From Halochromatium roseum (GTDB lineage: Bacteria; Pseudomonadota; Gammaproteobacteria; Chromatiales; Chromatiaceae), in contig NZ_NHSH01000084.1 of assembly GCF_016653315.1 (NCBI RefSeq), forward strand, positions 1 through 39,079: a stretch of DNA of 39,079 bases, written 5' to 3'. Positions 17,832-26,643 of the stretch are shown piece after piece. The stretch's first letter is position 1. Each line of letters starts with the position of its first letter. The notes below the pieces were generated by a model. That model was given only the letters and a program-made list of their open reading frames with translations, was not told the origin of the DNA and made no database searches. The translations under genes and the position numbers were made by a program.

Positions 17832-19121
17832 ATGCGAAAGAAGATCGCCGTCATCGGCAGCGGTATTGCCGGTTTGGCCGCAACCTGGCTCCTCGGTCGA
17901 CACCACCAAGTCACGCTGATCGAGCGCAATGACTATGTTGGTGGACACACCCACACCGTCGACGTCGACGATGATGGGCAGCCACTCGCCGTCGACACGG
18001 GCTTCATCGTCTACAACATTGCCAACTATCCGCTGCTGACGCAGCTGTTCGATGTGCTCGGTGTCGCGACGCGCGAGAGCGATATGTCGTTCTCGGCCTC
18101 GATCGGCCCCGGCGAGATCGAATATTCAGGCGATAGTCTAAATACCTTATTCGCCCAACGCCGCAACCTGGTCAGCCCGAGCTTCCTGCGCATGGTTGCG
18201 GACCTGGTTCGCTTCAATTGGCGCTGTAAGGCCATGCTGCGCGACGGCGGCTTCGATGGGCTCAGCGTTGGCGAGATCCTCAGGCGCGAGCGCATGAGCG
18301 ACAGCTTTCGCGACCACTTCCTACTGCCGATGGCAGCCGCGATCTGGTCTTGCCCAACGCGCACCATGTTGGATTTCCCGGCAGAAAGCCTGGCGCGCTT
18401 CTTCAATAATCATGGCCTGCTGAACCTGATCGATCGGCCGCTCTGGCGCTCGGTCACCGGCGGCAGTGCACGCTATGTGGATCGCTTTCTGGAAGCGATC
18501 GGGCCGGAGCAGGTGCGCCTCGACGCGGCTCAGTCGGTTCGACGGACCGAGCAGGGGGTCGAGGTCAGTCTGGCATCCGGTGATCATCTGATGTTCGACG
18601 ATGTCGTGCTGGCCTGCCATGCCGATCAGGCACTGGCGCTGCTAGACCAGCCGAGCGCCGCCGAACAGACGCTATTGGGTTGTTTCCGCTATCAGCCAAA
18701 CCCGACTTATCTGCATACCGACATCGGCCTGATGCCAGAGCGCCGACAGGTCTGGTCATCCTGGAATTATCTTTCGCAAGTGGATCAGGACGGCTCGCGC
18801 GCAGTCTCGGTGACCTATTGGATGAACCGACTACAGGGACTGAAGACCAGCAAGGACTATCTGGTCTCACTGAATCCCCTGCGAGCGCCGGCCGAGGAGC
18901 AGATCATCGCCGAGATGAGTTACGATCACCCGGTCTTCGACCAAGCAGCGATGGATGCGCAGCCGCGGCTGGCTGAATTACAGGGACAAGACCGCATCTG
19001 GTTCTGCGGTAGCTACTTCGGCTATGGCTTCCATGAGGATGCGCTGGCCTCAGCGGTCGCGATGGCCGATCGCTTCGGTGTTGACACCTCGATGCTGACA
19101 ACGGCGGAGTCAAGCCGATGA
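17832..19121 (+). CDS. FAD-dependent amine-oxidase-like oxidoreductase of the cfa operon
   Basis: This 429-residue flavoprotein begins with the dinucleotide-binding motif VIGSGIAGLAATWLLGRHHQ and has the second flavin signature RNDYVGGHTHTVDVDDDG. Other conserved stretches are FIVYNIANYPLLTQLFDVLG and the C-terminal FCGSYFGYGFHEDALASAVA. Proteins of this type are commonly encoded just before DUF1365 and CFA synthase in proteobacteria and are thought to work on fatty acyl chains; the reaction is not firmly known. Its TGA overlaps the next ATG (ATGA at 19118-19121). The weak ribosome binding site (GAAG) makes the start likely but not certain. Confidence 0.92.
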   Translation: MRKKIAVIGSGIAGLAATWLLGRHHQVTLIERNDYVGGHTHTVDVDDDGQPLAVDTGFIVYNIANYPLLTQLFDVLGVATRESDMSFSASIGPGEIEYSGDSLNTLFAQRRNLVSPSFLRMVADLVRFNWRCKAMLRDGGFDGLSVGEILRRERMSDSFRDHFLLPMAAAIWSCPTRTMLDFPAESLARFFNNHGLLNLIDRPLWRSVTGGSARYVDRFLEAIGPEQVRLDAAQSVRRTEQGVEVSLASGDHLMFDDVVLACHADQALALLDQPSAAEQTLLGCFRYQPNPTYLHTDIGLMPERRQVWSSWNYLSQVDQDGSRAVSVTYWMNRLQGLKTSKDYLVSLNPLRAPAEEQIIAEMSYDHPVFDQAAMDAQPRLAELQGQDRIWFCGSYFGYGFHEDALASAVAMADRFGVDTSMLTTAESSR

Positions 19122-19882
19122 GCGAGAACCCGCATCGCATCTACTTCACCCAGGTGATGCACCGGCGCCTGTTCCCGGTGCAATATCGCTTTACCTACAA
19201 GGTCTTCAGCCTGCTGTTGGACTTGGATGCGCTCGACCGCGTGCCGTCATTGCTGCGCACCCGTAAGGGCTTTGGCCTCTTGCGCTTCGCGGCCGAAGAC
19301 CATGGCCCACGCGATGGCTCAGCATTGCGGCCCTGGGCCGACCAACTGCTGCGCGAGCACGGCATCGAGCTCGCGGGCGGGCGCATCCGCCTGCTGTGCA
19401 TGCCGCGGGTGCTTGGCTACGGCTTCAACCCGCTCAGCCTCTGGTACTGCGAGCACGCTGACGGCCAGCTCCGTGCGGTTTTGGCCGAGGTCAGCAACAC
19501 CTTTGGCGACTCGCACTTCTACCTGCTTGCCAACGGCGGCAAGCCGCTGGCCTGGCCAGTACGCGACAGGGCCTCGAAATGCTTCTATGTCTCGCCCCTG
19601 ATGGAGGTGGCGGGCGAGTATCGATTCCGGCTCGCCGAGCCTGACAAGAAGATCGGCGTCTTTATCCGCCAGTTCCACCAGGACGGCCGCCTTGAGCTGG
19701 TCGCGACCCAGTCCGGCGCTGGCGAGCCACTCAGCAACCGCGCCCTGTGGCGGGCGTTGCGGCGCACCCCGTTGATGAGTTTCAAGGTCATGCTCGCCAT
19801 CCATTGGCAGGCCTTGAAGATCTGGCTGCGCGGAGCGCGCTATGTTCCAAAACCCGATTCTGCCCATCCAAAGGTGACCTGA
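19118..19882 (+). CDS. DUF1365 family protein
   Basis: This 254-residue protein matches DUF1365, which contains no known catalytic domain but is nearly always found between an FAD oxidoreductase and a CFA synthase. Conserved pieces are VMHRRLFPVQYRFTYKVFSL, then GYGFNPLSLWYCEHADGQLR and NTFGDSHFYL. The C-terminus (LWRALRRTPLMSFKVMLAIH) suggests peripheral membrane association. It overlaps both neighbours (ATGA upstream, TGATG downstream), so the three proteins are made together. Function in lipid modification is inferred from context. Confidence 0.92.
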   Translation: MSENPHRIYFTQVMHRRLFPVQYRFTYKVFSLLLDLDALDRVPSLLRTRKGFGLLRFAAEDHGPRDGSALRPWADQLLREHGIELAGGRIRLLCMPRVLGYGFNPLSLWYCEHADGQLRAVLAEVSNTFGDSHFYLLANGGKPLAWPVRDRASKCFYVSPLMEVAGEYRFRLAEPDKKIGVFIRQFHQDGRLELVATQSGAGEPLSNRALWRALRRTPLMSFKVMLAIHWQALKIWLRGARYVPKPDSAHPKVT

Positions 19883-21249
19883 TGGCAAGCGACAAGACGG
19901 CCGAGGCCGCCGCCCTACCCCGGCTCCAGCAGCCGTTGTTTGGACCGGTTCTGCGCACCCTGCTGAAGCCGGTGATCTGGCCGATCACCAGGCTGTTCGA
20001 CCGCATCGCCGCTGGCCAACTGCGGCTCCGGCTCGGCGGCCGCAGTTACCTGCTCGACAGCGAGCGCGAGGGGCCGCAGGCGCAGATCGATATTCGGCGC
20101 CCGGTGCGGATGGCGCGGCGGTTGGCGACCAAAGGCCATCTCGGGCTCGGTGAGAGCTGGATGGCAGGCGATTGGGACAGCACGAATCCAACCGCGCTAT
20201 TGCACCTGCTCGCGGTCAACGAACATCGCTGGCGCGAGCGCCAACGCGGCGGCCCACTGCACCGGTTATTGTCGCCGCGGCGTCATCAGCGGCGCAGCAA
20301 TACCCGCACCGGCAGCCGGCGCAACATCGCCTATCATTACGATCTCGGCAACGATTTCTACCAGCTCTGGCTCGACCCGAGCATGACCTACTCCAGCGCA
20401 GTCTATAGCGCCGACGCTGGTGAGGTCTATGACGCTGATGACCTCTATAGTGCCGACGCCAGCGCCACCTATAAGGGGCCAAGCTCGGCGCCGAGTCAGA
20501 CCGCTGCGCTGAATGACGACGACGACCAAACCCTCGTGCAGGCGCAACGACTTAAATATCAGCGCCTGCTCGCGATGCTCGACGCCAAGCCCGGCCAACA
20601 CCTGCTGGAGATCGGCTGCGGCTGGGGCGCGATGGCCGAAGCAGCCGCTGAGCAAGGGCTTCAGCTCACCGGCATCACGCTCTCGGAAGAACAGCTAGCC
20701 TGGGCCAAGTCGCGCTTCAGTGGCAGCCCACTCGCCGCCCAAGTCGAGCTGCGGCTGCAGGACTATCGCGATGTCACCGAAACCTTCGATCACATCGTCT
20801 CGATCGAGATGTTCGAGGCCGTTGGAGAAGAATACTGGCCAACCTACATGGAGACGCTGCGAGAACGTCTGCGCCCAGGTGGTACGGCGGCGCTGCAGGT
20901 GATCACGATCTCCGACGATATCTTCGAAGACTACAAAGCCAGTCCAGATTTCATCCAGCACTACATCTTTCCAGGCGGCATGCTGCCGACAGTCGGCCGC
21001 TTCGACGCGGCGGCACAGGGGGCCGGACTCGAGATCACAGAGCGCAGCTTCTATGGCAAGGACTACGCACGCACCCTGCGGGCGTGGCATCGGCGTTTCC
21101 TCGAGCGCGAGACCGAGGTACGCGCATTAGGCTACGACGAACGCTTCATCCGCATGTGGCGCTACTATCTCTCTTACTGCGAGGCCGGCTTCCTGGACGA
21201 TCGCATCGATGTGATGCAGGTCGCGCTGCGGCACCAAGACAGCGTCTGA
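19882..21249 (+). CDS. cfa: Cyclopropane-fatty-acyl-phospholipid synthase family methyltransferase
   Basis: This 455-residue SAM-dependent enzyme adds a methylene or methyl group to double bonds of membrane lipid acyl chains. The N-terminal lipid-binding part contains KGHLGLGESWMAGDWDSTNP. The catalytic part has NIAYHYDLGNDFYQLWLDPS, LLEIGCGWGAMAEAAAEQG (SAM site), SIEMFEAVGEEYW and YCEAGFLDDRIDVMQVAL. The ATG at 19882 overlaps the DUF1365 stop, and AAGGTG lies upstream. Residues about 174-215 hold an extra acidic, Tyr-rich repeat not usual in the family (VYSADAGE, VYDADD, LYSADASATY), between the active-site histidine region and the SAM domain. It may also be a furan-fatty-acid-type methyltransferase. 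Confidence 0.93.
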   Translation: MASDKTAEAAALPRLQQPLFGPVLRTLLKPVIWPITRLFDRIAAGQLRLRLGGRSYLLDSEREGPQAQIDIRRPVRMARRLATKGHLGLGESWMAGDWDSTNPTALLHLLAVNEHRWRERQRGGPLHRLLSPRRHQRRSNTRTGSRRNIAYHYDLGNDFYQLWLDPSMTYSSAVYSADAGEVYDADDLYSADASATYKGPSSAPSQTAALNDDDDQTLVQAQRLKYQRLLAMLDAKPGQHLLEIGCGWGAMAEAAAEQGLQLTGITLSEEQLAWAKSRFSGSPLAAQVELRLQDYRDVTETFDHIVSIEMFEAVGEEYWPTYMETLRERLRPGGTAALQVITISDDIFEDYKASPDFIQHYIFPGGMLPTVGRFDAAAQGAGLEITERSFYGKDYARTLRAWHRRFLERETEVRALGYDERFIRMWRYYLSYCEAGFLDDRIDVMQVALRHQDSV

Positions 21250-21278
21250 AGTCACACTGAAAGCGGTTGCGCCAAGCC

Positions 21279-21297
21279 CAAGCGCAGCCAGCGCTTG
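21279..21297 (+). terminator. Hairpin downstream of cfa
   Basis: CAAGCGC-AGCCA-GCGCTTG is a perfect 7-bp stem with a 5-base loop, 30 bases after the cfa stop. No T-run follows, so termination strength is uncertain. It may act for the operon or simply protect the mRNA end. Confidence 0.4.
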
Positions 21298-21321
21298 ATC
21301 ATCCAGCGTGGCACTCAGTAG

Positions 21322-21390
21322 CTGTCCATTTTCTACTTCACGATGATCGCCCAACACTTGCCTTAAAATCGGCAAGAAGTTGATGGACAG
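21322..21390 (+). repeat. 69-bp dispersed repeat, copy B (partner 5590-5658)
   Basis: Copy B is the better preserved copy: it starts ctgtccat and ends atggacag, an exact 8-bp terminal inverted repeat. An inner arm pair (caacacttgcc with ggcaagaagttg) continues the pairing, leaving a 22-base bulge on the 5' side. It lies between the cfa operon and the convergent GGDEF/EAL gene and ends 18 bases from the latter's stop. It may be a miniature mobile element or a REP-like structure. Confidence 0.75.
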
Positions 21391-21407
21391 TTTCTCAGTG
21401 ATGAGCG

Positions 21408-24400
21408 TTAACTCGCTGCGCTTGGTGGTCGAACGCTCGGCGTCACACGATGGATGAGCCGCCCGATCTCGGTCAGCAGGTCGTCGCTCGCCTTCCGCAA
21501 GACCTGCACACTGTCTTCGGTTGGCTGAGTTTCACCGCGATCAATACGGCCAAGGAGATCGGCCGCAACCGCCTGCATTCGGTCATATTTGACACCAATC
21601 GGCTGGAACTCGGCAAAGGTCTTGTAACGACGTCGGCCAGGGCCGGCGTACCAACGACCGAAATCCCGATCATCAGGTCTCAGATCAGCGCGTTGGCTAG
21701 GCGCTGCATGCATAAGCTGCCGCACAAAGCCCTGCAGCCAATACCGATGATTCTGCGCCGCGAGCATCAGCGGCAGATCGTCGCGCTCTGATGTTACCTC
21801 GAAATCACTCCACATGGCTCCAGCCGACCAGCGAGAGATCCATCCCGGAAGCGCTTCCGCCGGCATCGGCCGCGCGATCCCATAGCCCTGACCGAAATGA
21901 CAACCAAGCCAGGTCAACATGGCCGCATGTGCCCAGGTCTCGACCCCTTCGGCGATCACTGGCCGGTTGAAGGCATGAGATAACTGCACGACGCTTTCGA
22001 CGATCTCCTTATCGCCTAGGTCATGCAGCATGTCACGCACGAAACTTTGATCGATCTTCAACACATCGACCGGCAAGGCGCGAAAATAGGCCAGCGACGA
22101 GTAGCCGGTGCCGAAATCATCAAGGGCAAAGCGCACCCCAAACGCACGACAAGCCGCTAAGACGCGTTGCGCCTGATCGAAATCGCTGAGTGTCGCGGTC
22201 TCCAGGATCTCCAGCTCCAGGTCTTCTCCGGCGACGTCAGGATGCGCGCGCAGCCGCTCCTCGAGCCGTGCGGCGAAGTCCGGCCGCAACAGATGACGGG
22301 CGCCGATATTGAGACTGACCGAGAAGCTCAACCCCTCGCGCTTCCAGGCCTCGAGCTGCTTTAGCACCTGCTCGATGACCCACTCATCGAGCTTCACCTC
22401 AAGCTCGGTCCCCTCGATATCGGGCAAGAAGGCGGCCGGCATCAACAAGCCTTGCTCGGGATGTTGCCAGCGCACCAAGGCCTCAGCGCGGATCACCTCG
22501 CGGCTGATCATATTCACCTGGGGCTGGAAATGCAGGACCAGCTCATCTTGTTGTAGGGCCAAGCCGATCCGCTCGAGCTTCTGCCGGCGCACCTGCAGCA
22601 GCTGATCCTGCTGAGCATCGTAGAGGTGGTAGGTGTTCTTACCTTCCTCCTTGGCCTGATACATGGCCTGATCGGCATGCCTCAGCAAGGTGTCTGGGTC
22701 GACAATATCTGGTGGGCAGAGCGTGACGCCAATGCTTGCAGAAACGCTGTGCATCAGTTCTCCGACCTTGATCGGCTCACTAACCGCGGCGAGGACGCGG
22801 TTTAGCAATCCGAAGCAGTCCTCTGGTTGAGCCAGATCGGTGAGTAGCAGAACGAACTCGTCACCGCCAAGGCGAGCGACAGTATCCTCGCCACGCACCA
22901 CCTGACCCAAGGCCTTGGCAACCTGGACCAAAAAGCGATCGCCAACAGCATGACCGTAGCGGTCGTTGATCGGTTTGAAGCCGTCAAGATCGAGATAACA
23001 GACCGCGAGCACACGACCCTTGCGGCGAATATGGGCGATGGAATGCTCGAGCCGATCCGTCAACAGGCGCCGGTTTGGCAAACCGGTGAGATGATCGTAG
23101 TGGGCGATGCGGTTCAGCTCCGCCTCATGGGCCTTGAACTGACTGATATCGGAGAAGACGCCGATATAATTCAGTATGGCTCCGGCCGAGTCACGCACGA
23201 CTGAGATCGAGAGCAGCTCCGGGTAGACCTCAGCGTCTTTGCGCCGGTTCCAGATCTCACCCTGCCAGAATCCATCGTCGTTAATCGCCGCCCACATGCG
23301 CTGGTAGAACTTGGCATCGTGCTGACCCGATGCCAGGATCTTCGGATTATGGCCGAGCAGTTCCTCCCTAGCATAGCCCGTGATACGCGTGAAGCTTGGA
23401 TTGACGTCAACGAGACGATTATCGGCATCGGTAATCACAATGCCTTCGAGGCTGTGGGCGAAGACACTGGCGGCGAGCCGAAGCTGCGCCTCTGCCTGCT
23501 TGCGATCGGTCACGTCGTGGATATAGCCGTGCCACAATACGCTGCCATCCGGTTGACGTTGCGGCGAGGCTTCTCCTTCTAGCCATAGCGTGCGCCCATC
23601 GGCAAACCTGACCCGATAGGTTTCTTGCCAGGTTGTCAGCTCGGTGGCAGAACGCTCGATCGATGCCTTGATGCGCTCGAGATCCTCGGGATGGAGCACC
23701 TCAAACACCGGACTCGCGTCCTCCATGGCGCTCGCAGCCTCAACGCCGTAGATCAGCTTGATGCCTTCACTGGCAAACGGGAAGGCACTGCGGCCATCCG
23801 GCCAACGTTGGTACTGGTAGATCATGCCCGGAACATGGGCGGCGATCTTCGCGATCCGCTCATGCAGTTCTTGGATGCGATCGCGCTCGCGTTTCAATGC
23901 CTCGAGCGTCTGCAGCTGGGCGCCAATATCACGGGCAATGCCGAGCACACCGACCAAGCGCCCCTCGGCATCGAACATCGGGGTCTTGATCGTCTCGACC
24001 TGCTCCTGATGGCCATCATCGGCGAAGATCAGAGTCTCTTGATTGACGGTTGAGCCACCGGCAGCAATGGCGTCAAGGTCATGCTGGCGAAAGGCTTTCG
24101 CCTCTGCGGCAGGCACGAAATCCGAATCGCGTCGGCCTTTGATCTCAGCCTCGGTGGCGCCAAAGAACCGCTCGAAACGCGGATTGCACGCGAGGTAGAC
24201 ACCATCGGGATCTTTCAGCCAGACAAGGTCTGGGATCGTGGCCACCAGGGTCGAGAGGAAACTGCGCGCTTCCTGCAACCTGGACTCGCTCTCGCGCAAG
24301 GCACGCTCATCGTCGACCCGCTGCTCTTGCCCGCGCAGCAACAAACCGAGCAGCACGCCAATCGCCGGCAACACGACGAGAAACGGCAGCGCGACGTCCC

Positions 24401-24881
24401 TGAGAACCTGTACCCGCAGCGCGGCAGGCAAGAGGATGACCCAGCCCAGTGCGACCAGATGCAACGCCAAGCCGAAGAACAATAGGCTGGCGAAGCTGAT
24501 CTCGACTTTACCGAGGCGACGCAGATGATAGAACAGGGTGCCAAAGCTGGCCGCGGTGACGATGGTCGCGATCCCCATGCCAACCCCAGGGCCACCGAGC
24601 CAGCCGCGGTAGAGGCTCGCGATGAGACCAGAGATCGCCGCCGCCGGTAGGCCTCCAAATAGCCCCGCGATGCCGATCACGACGGTGCGCCCGTCGAAGA
24701 TCAACGGACCGACGACCACCGGATAAACCATCCCCAACAGCGCAGTCAATCCAAACAGGACCCCGATCAGGACCTGGGTTGAGCCTTGATCACGCGGCAA
24801 ACGCGCGACGAAGAGACCGTGCGCGAACGCCAATGCAAGCAGCAGGGAGGCGTTCTGAACAAGCCCACTGAGGATGCTCAT
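21408..24881 (-). CDS. Membrane PAS-GGDEF-EAL cyclic-di-GMP protein
   Basis: This protein has 1157 residues. The first ~190 residues have six hydrophobic stretches typical of the 5TM-5TMR_LYT sensor (GPLIFDGRTVVIGIAGLFGG). Three PAS-type domains follow at about 205-325, 345-465 and 470-590. The GGDEF domain (motif LGGDEF near 671) looks active, as does the EAL domain (EALVRW near 800; VIAEGVET near 970). A C-terminal region, about 1045-1150, resembles the chemoreceptor zinc-binding fold (NHRYWLQGF, then DFGRWYAGPGRRRY) but lacks most zinc ligands. I start at the ATG at 24881 with GGAGTG upstream; a GTG at 24887 would sit too close to that site. It could make and degrade c-di-GMP in response to a membrane or redox signal. 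Confidence 0.93.
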   Translation of the reverse strand: MSILSGLVQNASLLLALAFAHGLFVARLPRDQGSTQVLIGVLFGLTALLGMVYPVVVGPLIFDGRTVVIGIAGLFGGLPAAAISGLIASLYRGWLGGPGVGMGIATIVTAASFGTLFYHLRRLGKVEISFASLLFFGLALHLVALGWVILLPAALRVQVLRDVALPFLVVLPAIGVLLGLLLRGQEQRVDDERALRESESRLQEARSFLSTLVATIPDLVWLKDPDGVYLACNPRFERFFGATEAEIKGRRDSDFVPAAEAKAFRQHDLDAIAAGGSTVNQETLIFADDGHQEQVETIKTPMFDAEGRLVGVLGIARDIGAQLQTLEALKRERDRIQELHERIAKIAAHVPGMIYQYQRWPDGRSAFPFASEGIKLIYGVEAASAMEDASPVFEVLHPEDLERIKASIERSATELTTWQETYRVRFADGRTLWLEGEASPQRQPDGSVLWHGYIHDVTDRKQAEAQLRLAASVFAHSLEGIVITDADNRLVDVNPSFTRITGYAREELLGHNPKILASGQHDAKFYQRMWAAINDDGFWQGEIWNRRKDAEVYPELLSISVVRDSAGAILNYIGVFSDISQFKAHEAELNRIAHYDHLTGLPNRRLLTDRLEHSIAHIRRKGRVLAVCYLDLDGFKPINDRYGHAVGDRFLVQVAKALGQVVRGEDTVARLGGDEFVLLLTDLAQPEDCFGLLNRVLAAVSEPIKVGELMHSVSASIGVTLCPPDIVDPDTLLRHADQAMYQAKEEGKNTYHLYDAQQDQLLQVRRQKLERIGLALQQDELVLHFQPQVNMISREVIRAEALVRWQHPEQGLLMPAAFLPDIEGTELEVKLDEWVIEQVLKQLEAWKREGLSFSVSLNIGARHLLRPDFAARLEERLRAHPDVAGEDLELEILETATLSDFDQAQRVLAACRAFGVRFALDDFGTGYSSLAYFRALPVDVLKIDQSFVRDMLHDLGDKEIVESVVQLSHAFNRPVIAEGVETWAHAAMLTWLGCHFGQGYGIARPMPAEALPGWISRWSAGAMWSDFEVTSERDDLPLMLAAQNHRYWLQGFVRQLMHAAPSQRADLRPDDRDFGRWYAGPGRRRYKTFAEFQPIGVKYDRMQAVAADLLGRIDRGETQPTEDSVQVLRKASDDLLTEIGRLIHRVTPSVRPPSAAS

Positions 24882-24989
24882 CCGCACCCACTCCGTTCAC
24901 CTTGGCCGCCAGCAAGGCAACGGCAGCCGTCACGCGAACCGCCCACGAACAGCGCTTGAGCTAGGCAGTGAGGTATCACCACAGCAGGT

Positions 24990-26405
24990 CTACATTGGAA
25001 AACCGCCACCAGGCGGAAAACCACCACCCGGCGGCACCCCCCCACCCATGCCACCCATCCCCGGCGGCAGTTGACCCTGCATCTGGCGCATCATCTTGGC
25101 CATGTTGCCACCCTTCATCTTCTTCACCACCTTCTGCATCTGGGTGAATTGCTTCAGCAGCTTGTTCACATCCTGCACCTGAGTGCCCGAGCCAATGGCG
25201 ATCCGTCGCCGCCGCGACCCTTTGATGACCTGTGGATGCTGCCGCTCCATCGGCGTCATCGAGTCGACGATCGCGATCATCTTCACCACTTCCTTGTCGT
25301 TGACCTGACGCTTCATATGCTCAGGCAGCTGACCCGCACCCGGCAGCTTGTCCATGAGCCCAGCCATGCCACCCATGGCGCTCATCTGCTTGAGCTGCTC
25401 ACGAAAGTCGACGAGGTCGAAGCCTTTGCCTTTCTTGATCTTTTTCGCCAGCTTTTCGGCCTTCTCATGATCGAACTTTTGCTGCATCTCCTCGACCAGC
25501 GAGACCACGTCTCCCATACCAAGGATGCGCGACGCGATGCGGTCAGGATGGAAGGGTTCGAGTGCATCGCTCTTCTCACCGACGCCCAAGAACTTGATCG
25601 GCTTGCCGGTGATCTCGCGGATCGAGAGTGCGGCGCCACCACGAGCATCGCCATCGGTCTTGGTCAGCACCACGCCGGTGAGCGGCAGCGCGTCATGGAA
25701 GGCTCGCGCTGTCTTGGCCGCATCCTGGCCGGTCATGCTATCGACCACGAACAGCGTCTCGATCGGCGTCACCGCAGCATGCAAGTCCTTGATCTCCTGC
25801 ATCATGCGCTCATCGATCGCGAGCCGTCCGGCGCTGTCGACAATGAGCACGTCCTGGCCTTGGCGGCGTGCCGCATCCAGCGCGGCCTTGGCGATCTCGA
25901 CCGGCTGCTGCTGCAGGGTGCTCGGGAAGAAGACGGCATCGACCTCAGCGGCGACGGTGCGCAGCTGATCGATGGCGGCGGGGCGATAGATATCGCAGCT
26001 CACCACCATCACGCTCTTCTTCTGGCGCTGCTTGAGATAGCGCGCGAGCTTGCCGGCGCTGGTGGTCTTACCCGAGCCTTGCAGACCGGCGAGCAGGATC
26101 ACCGCCGGTGGTTGCTGGCGCAGGTCGAGACCCTCATTGGCCTCGCCCATGAGGCTGACCAGCTCGTCATTGACGATCTTGATCAGCACCTGCCCCGGTG
26201 TCAGGCTCTTGGTCACTTCGGCGCCAAGCGCCTTCTCACGCACGCGCTCGATGAAGCCGCGCACCACGGGCAAGGCGACGTCGGCCTCGAGCAGCGCCAT
26301 GCGCACCTCGCGCAGGGTCTCCTTGATGTTGTCCTCGGTGAGCCGAGCCTGACCACGCAGGCCCTTCAGCACCTCGCCGAAGCGATCCTGAAGATTGTCG
26401 AACAT
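24990..26405 (-). CDS. ffh: Signal recognition particle protein Ffh
   Basis: This 471-residue GTPase, with 4.5S RNA, delivers nascent membrane proteins to FtsY. Domains are N (LTEDNIKETLREVRMALLEA), G (P-loop GLQGSGKTT; DIYRPAAIDQL; TKTDGDARGGAA) and the methionine-rich M domain from about residue 330 (LKQMSAMGGMAGLMDKLPGA, then SRRRRIAIGSGTQVQDVN). The G3 motif reads DSAGRL rather than the near-universal DTAGRL, a conservative change. The tail is PPGGG-repeat rich. The ribosome binding site is AGAGG. It is divergent from ypjD, whose linkage to ffh is conserved. Confidence 0.98.
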   Translation of the reverse strand: MFDNLQDRFGEVLKGLRGQARLTEDNIKETLREVRMALLEADVALPVVRGFIERVREKALGAEVTKSLTPGQVLIKIVNDELVSLMGEANEGLDLRQQPPAVILLAGLQGSGKTTSAGKLARYLKQRQKKSVMVVSCDIYRPAAIDQLRTVAAEVDAVFFPSTLQQQPVEIAKAALDAARRQGQDVLIVDSAGRLAIDERMMQEIKDLHAAVTPIETLFVVDSMTGQDAAKTARAFHDALPLTGVVLTKTDGDARGGAALSIREITGKPIKFLGVGEKSDALEPFHPDRIASRILGMGDVVSLVEEMQQKFDHEKAEKLAKKIKKGKGFDLVDFREQLKQMSAMGGMAGLMDKLPGAGQLPEHMKRQVNDKEVVKMIAIVDSMTPMERQHPQVIKGSRRRRIAIGSGTQVQDVNKLLKQFTQMQKVVKKMKGGNMAKMMRQMQGQLPPGMGGMGGGVPPGGGFPPGGGFPM

Positions 26406-26417
26406 GATGCCTCTGTA

Positions 26418-26461
26418 TGATCCTGTTTAGGGATTGACCTGTTTGGGGATTGACCTGTTTA
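26418..26461. repeat. Three 16-bp tandem repeats upstream of ffh
   Basis: The unit ttgacctgtttgggga occurs at 26434-26449. An imperfect copy lies before it (26418-26433, starting tgatcctgttta) and a partial one after it (26450-26461). They lie just upstream of ffh in the 238-bp gap to divergent ypjD. Iteron-like spacing (16 bp, about 1.5 helical turns) suggests a protein-binding array or a polymerase-slippage scar. Confidence 0.6.
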
Positions 26462-26643
26462 CCGACGGCCGGTTGATTTCGACCCAATCGATTGACGCGC
26501 GCCAGCTCCGCGAATATCAGAACGCTTGCTGGCCGCGGTTTGTTAACCTACGTCAAGGCAGCGCGATTGAGTCTCCGGAAAGCAGCGGTTGCCAGGCTGA
26601 CTGTCGTTTGCAGGCCGTCTCGCTTGTGCGATGATCGCAGACT

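Noticed and set aside
25071..26420. 449-codon ORF on the plus strand across ffh
   Set aside because: It lies antisense to the well-conserved ffh, and its His/Leu/Asp-rich sequence is typical of antisense reading in GC-rich DNA.
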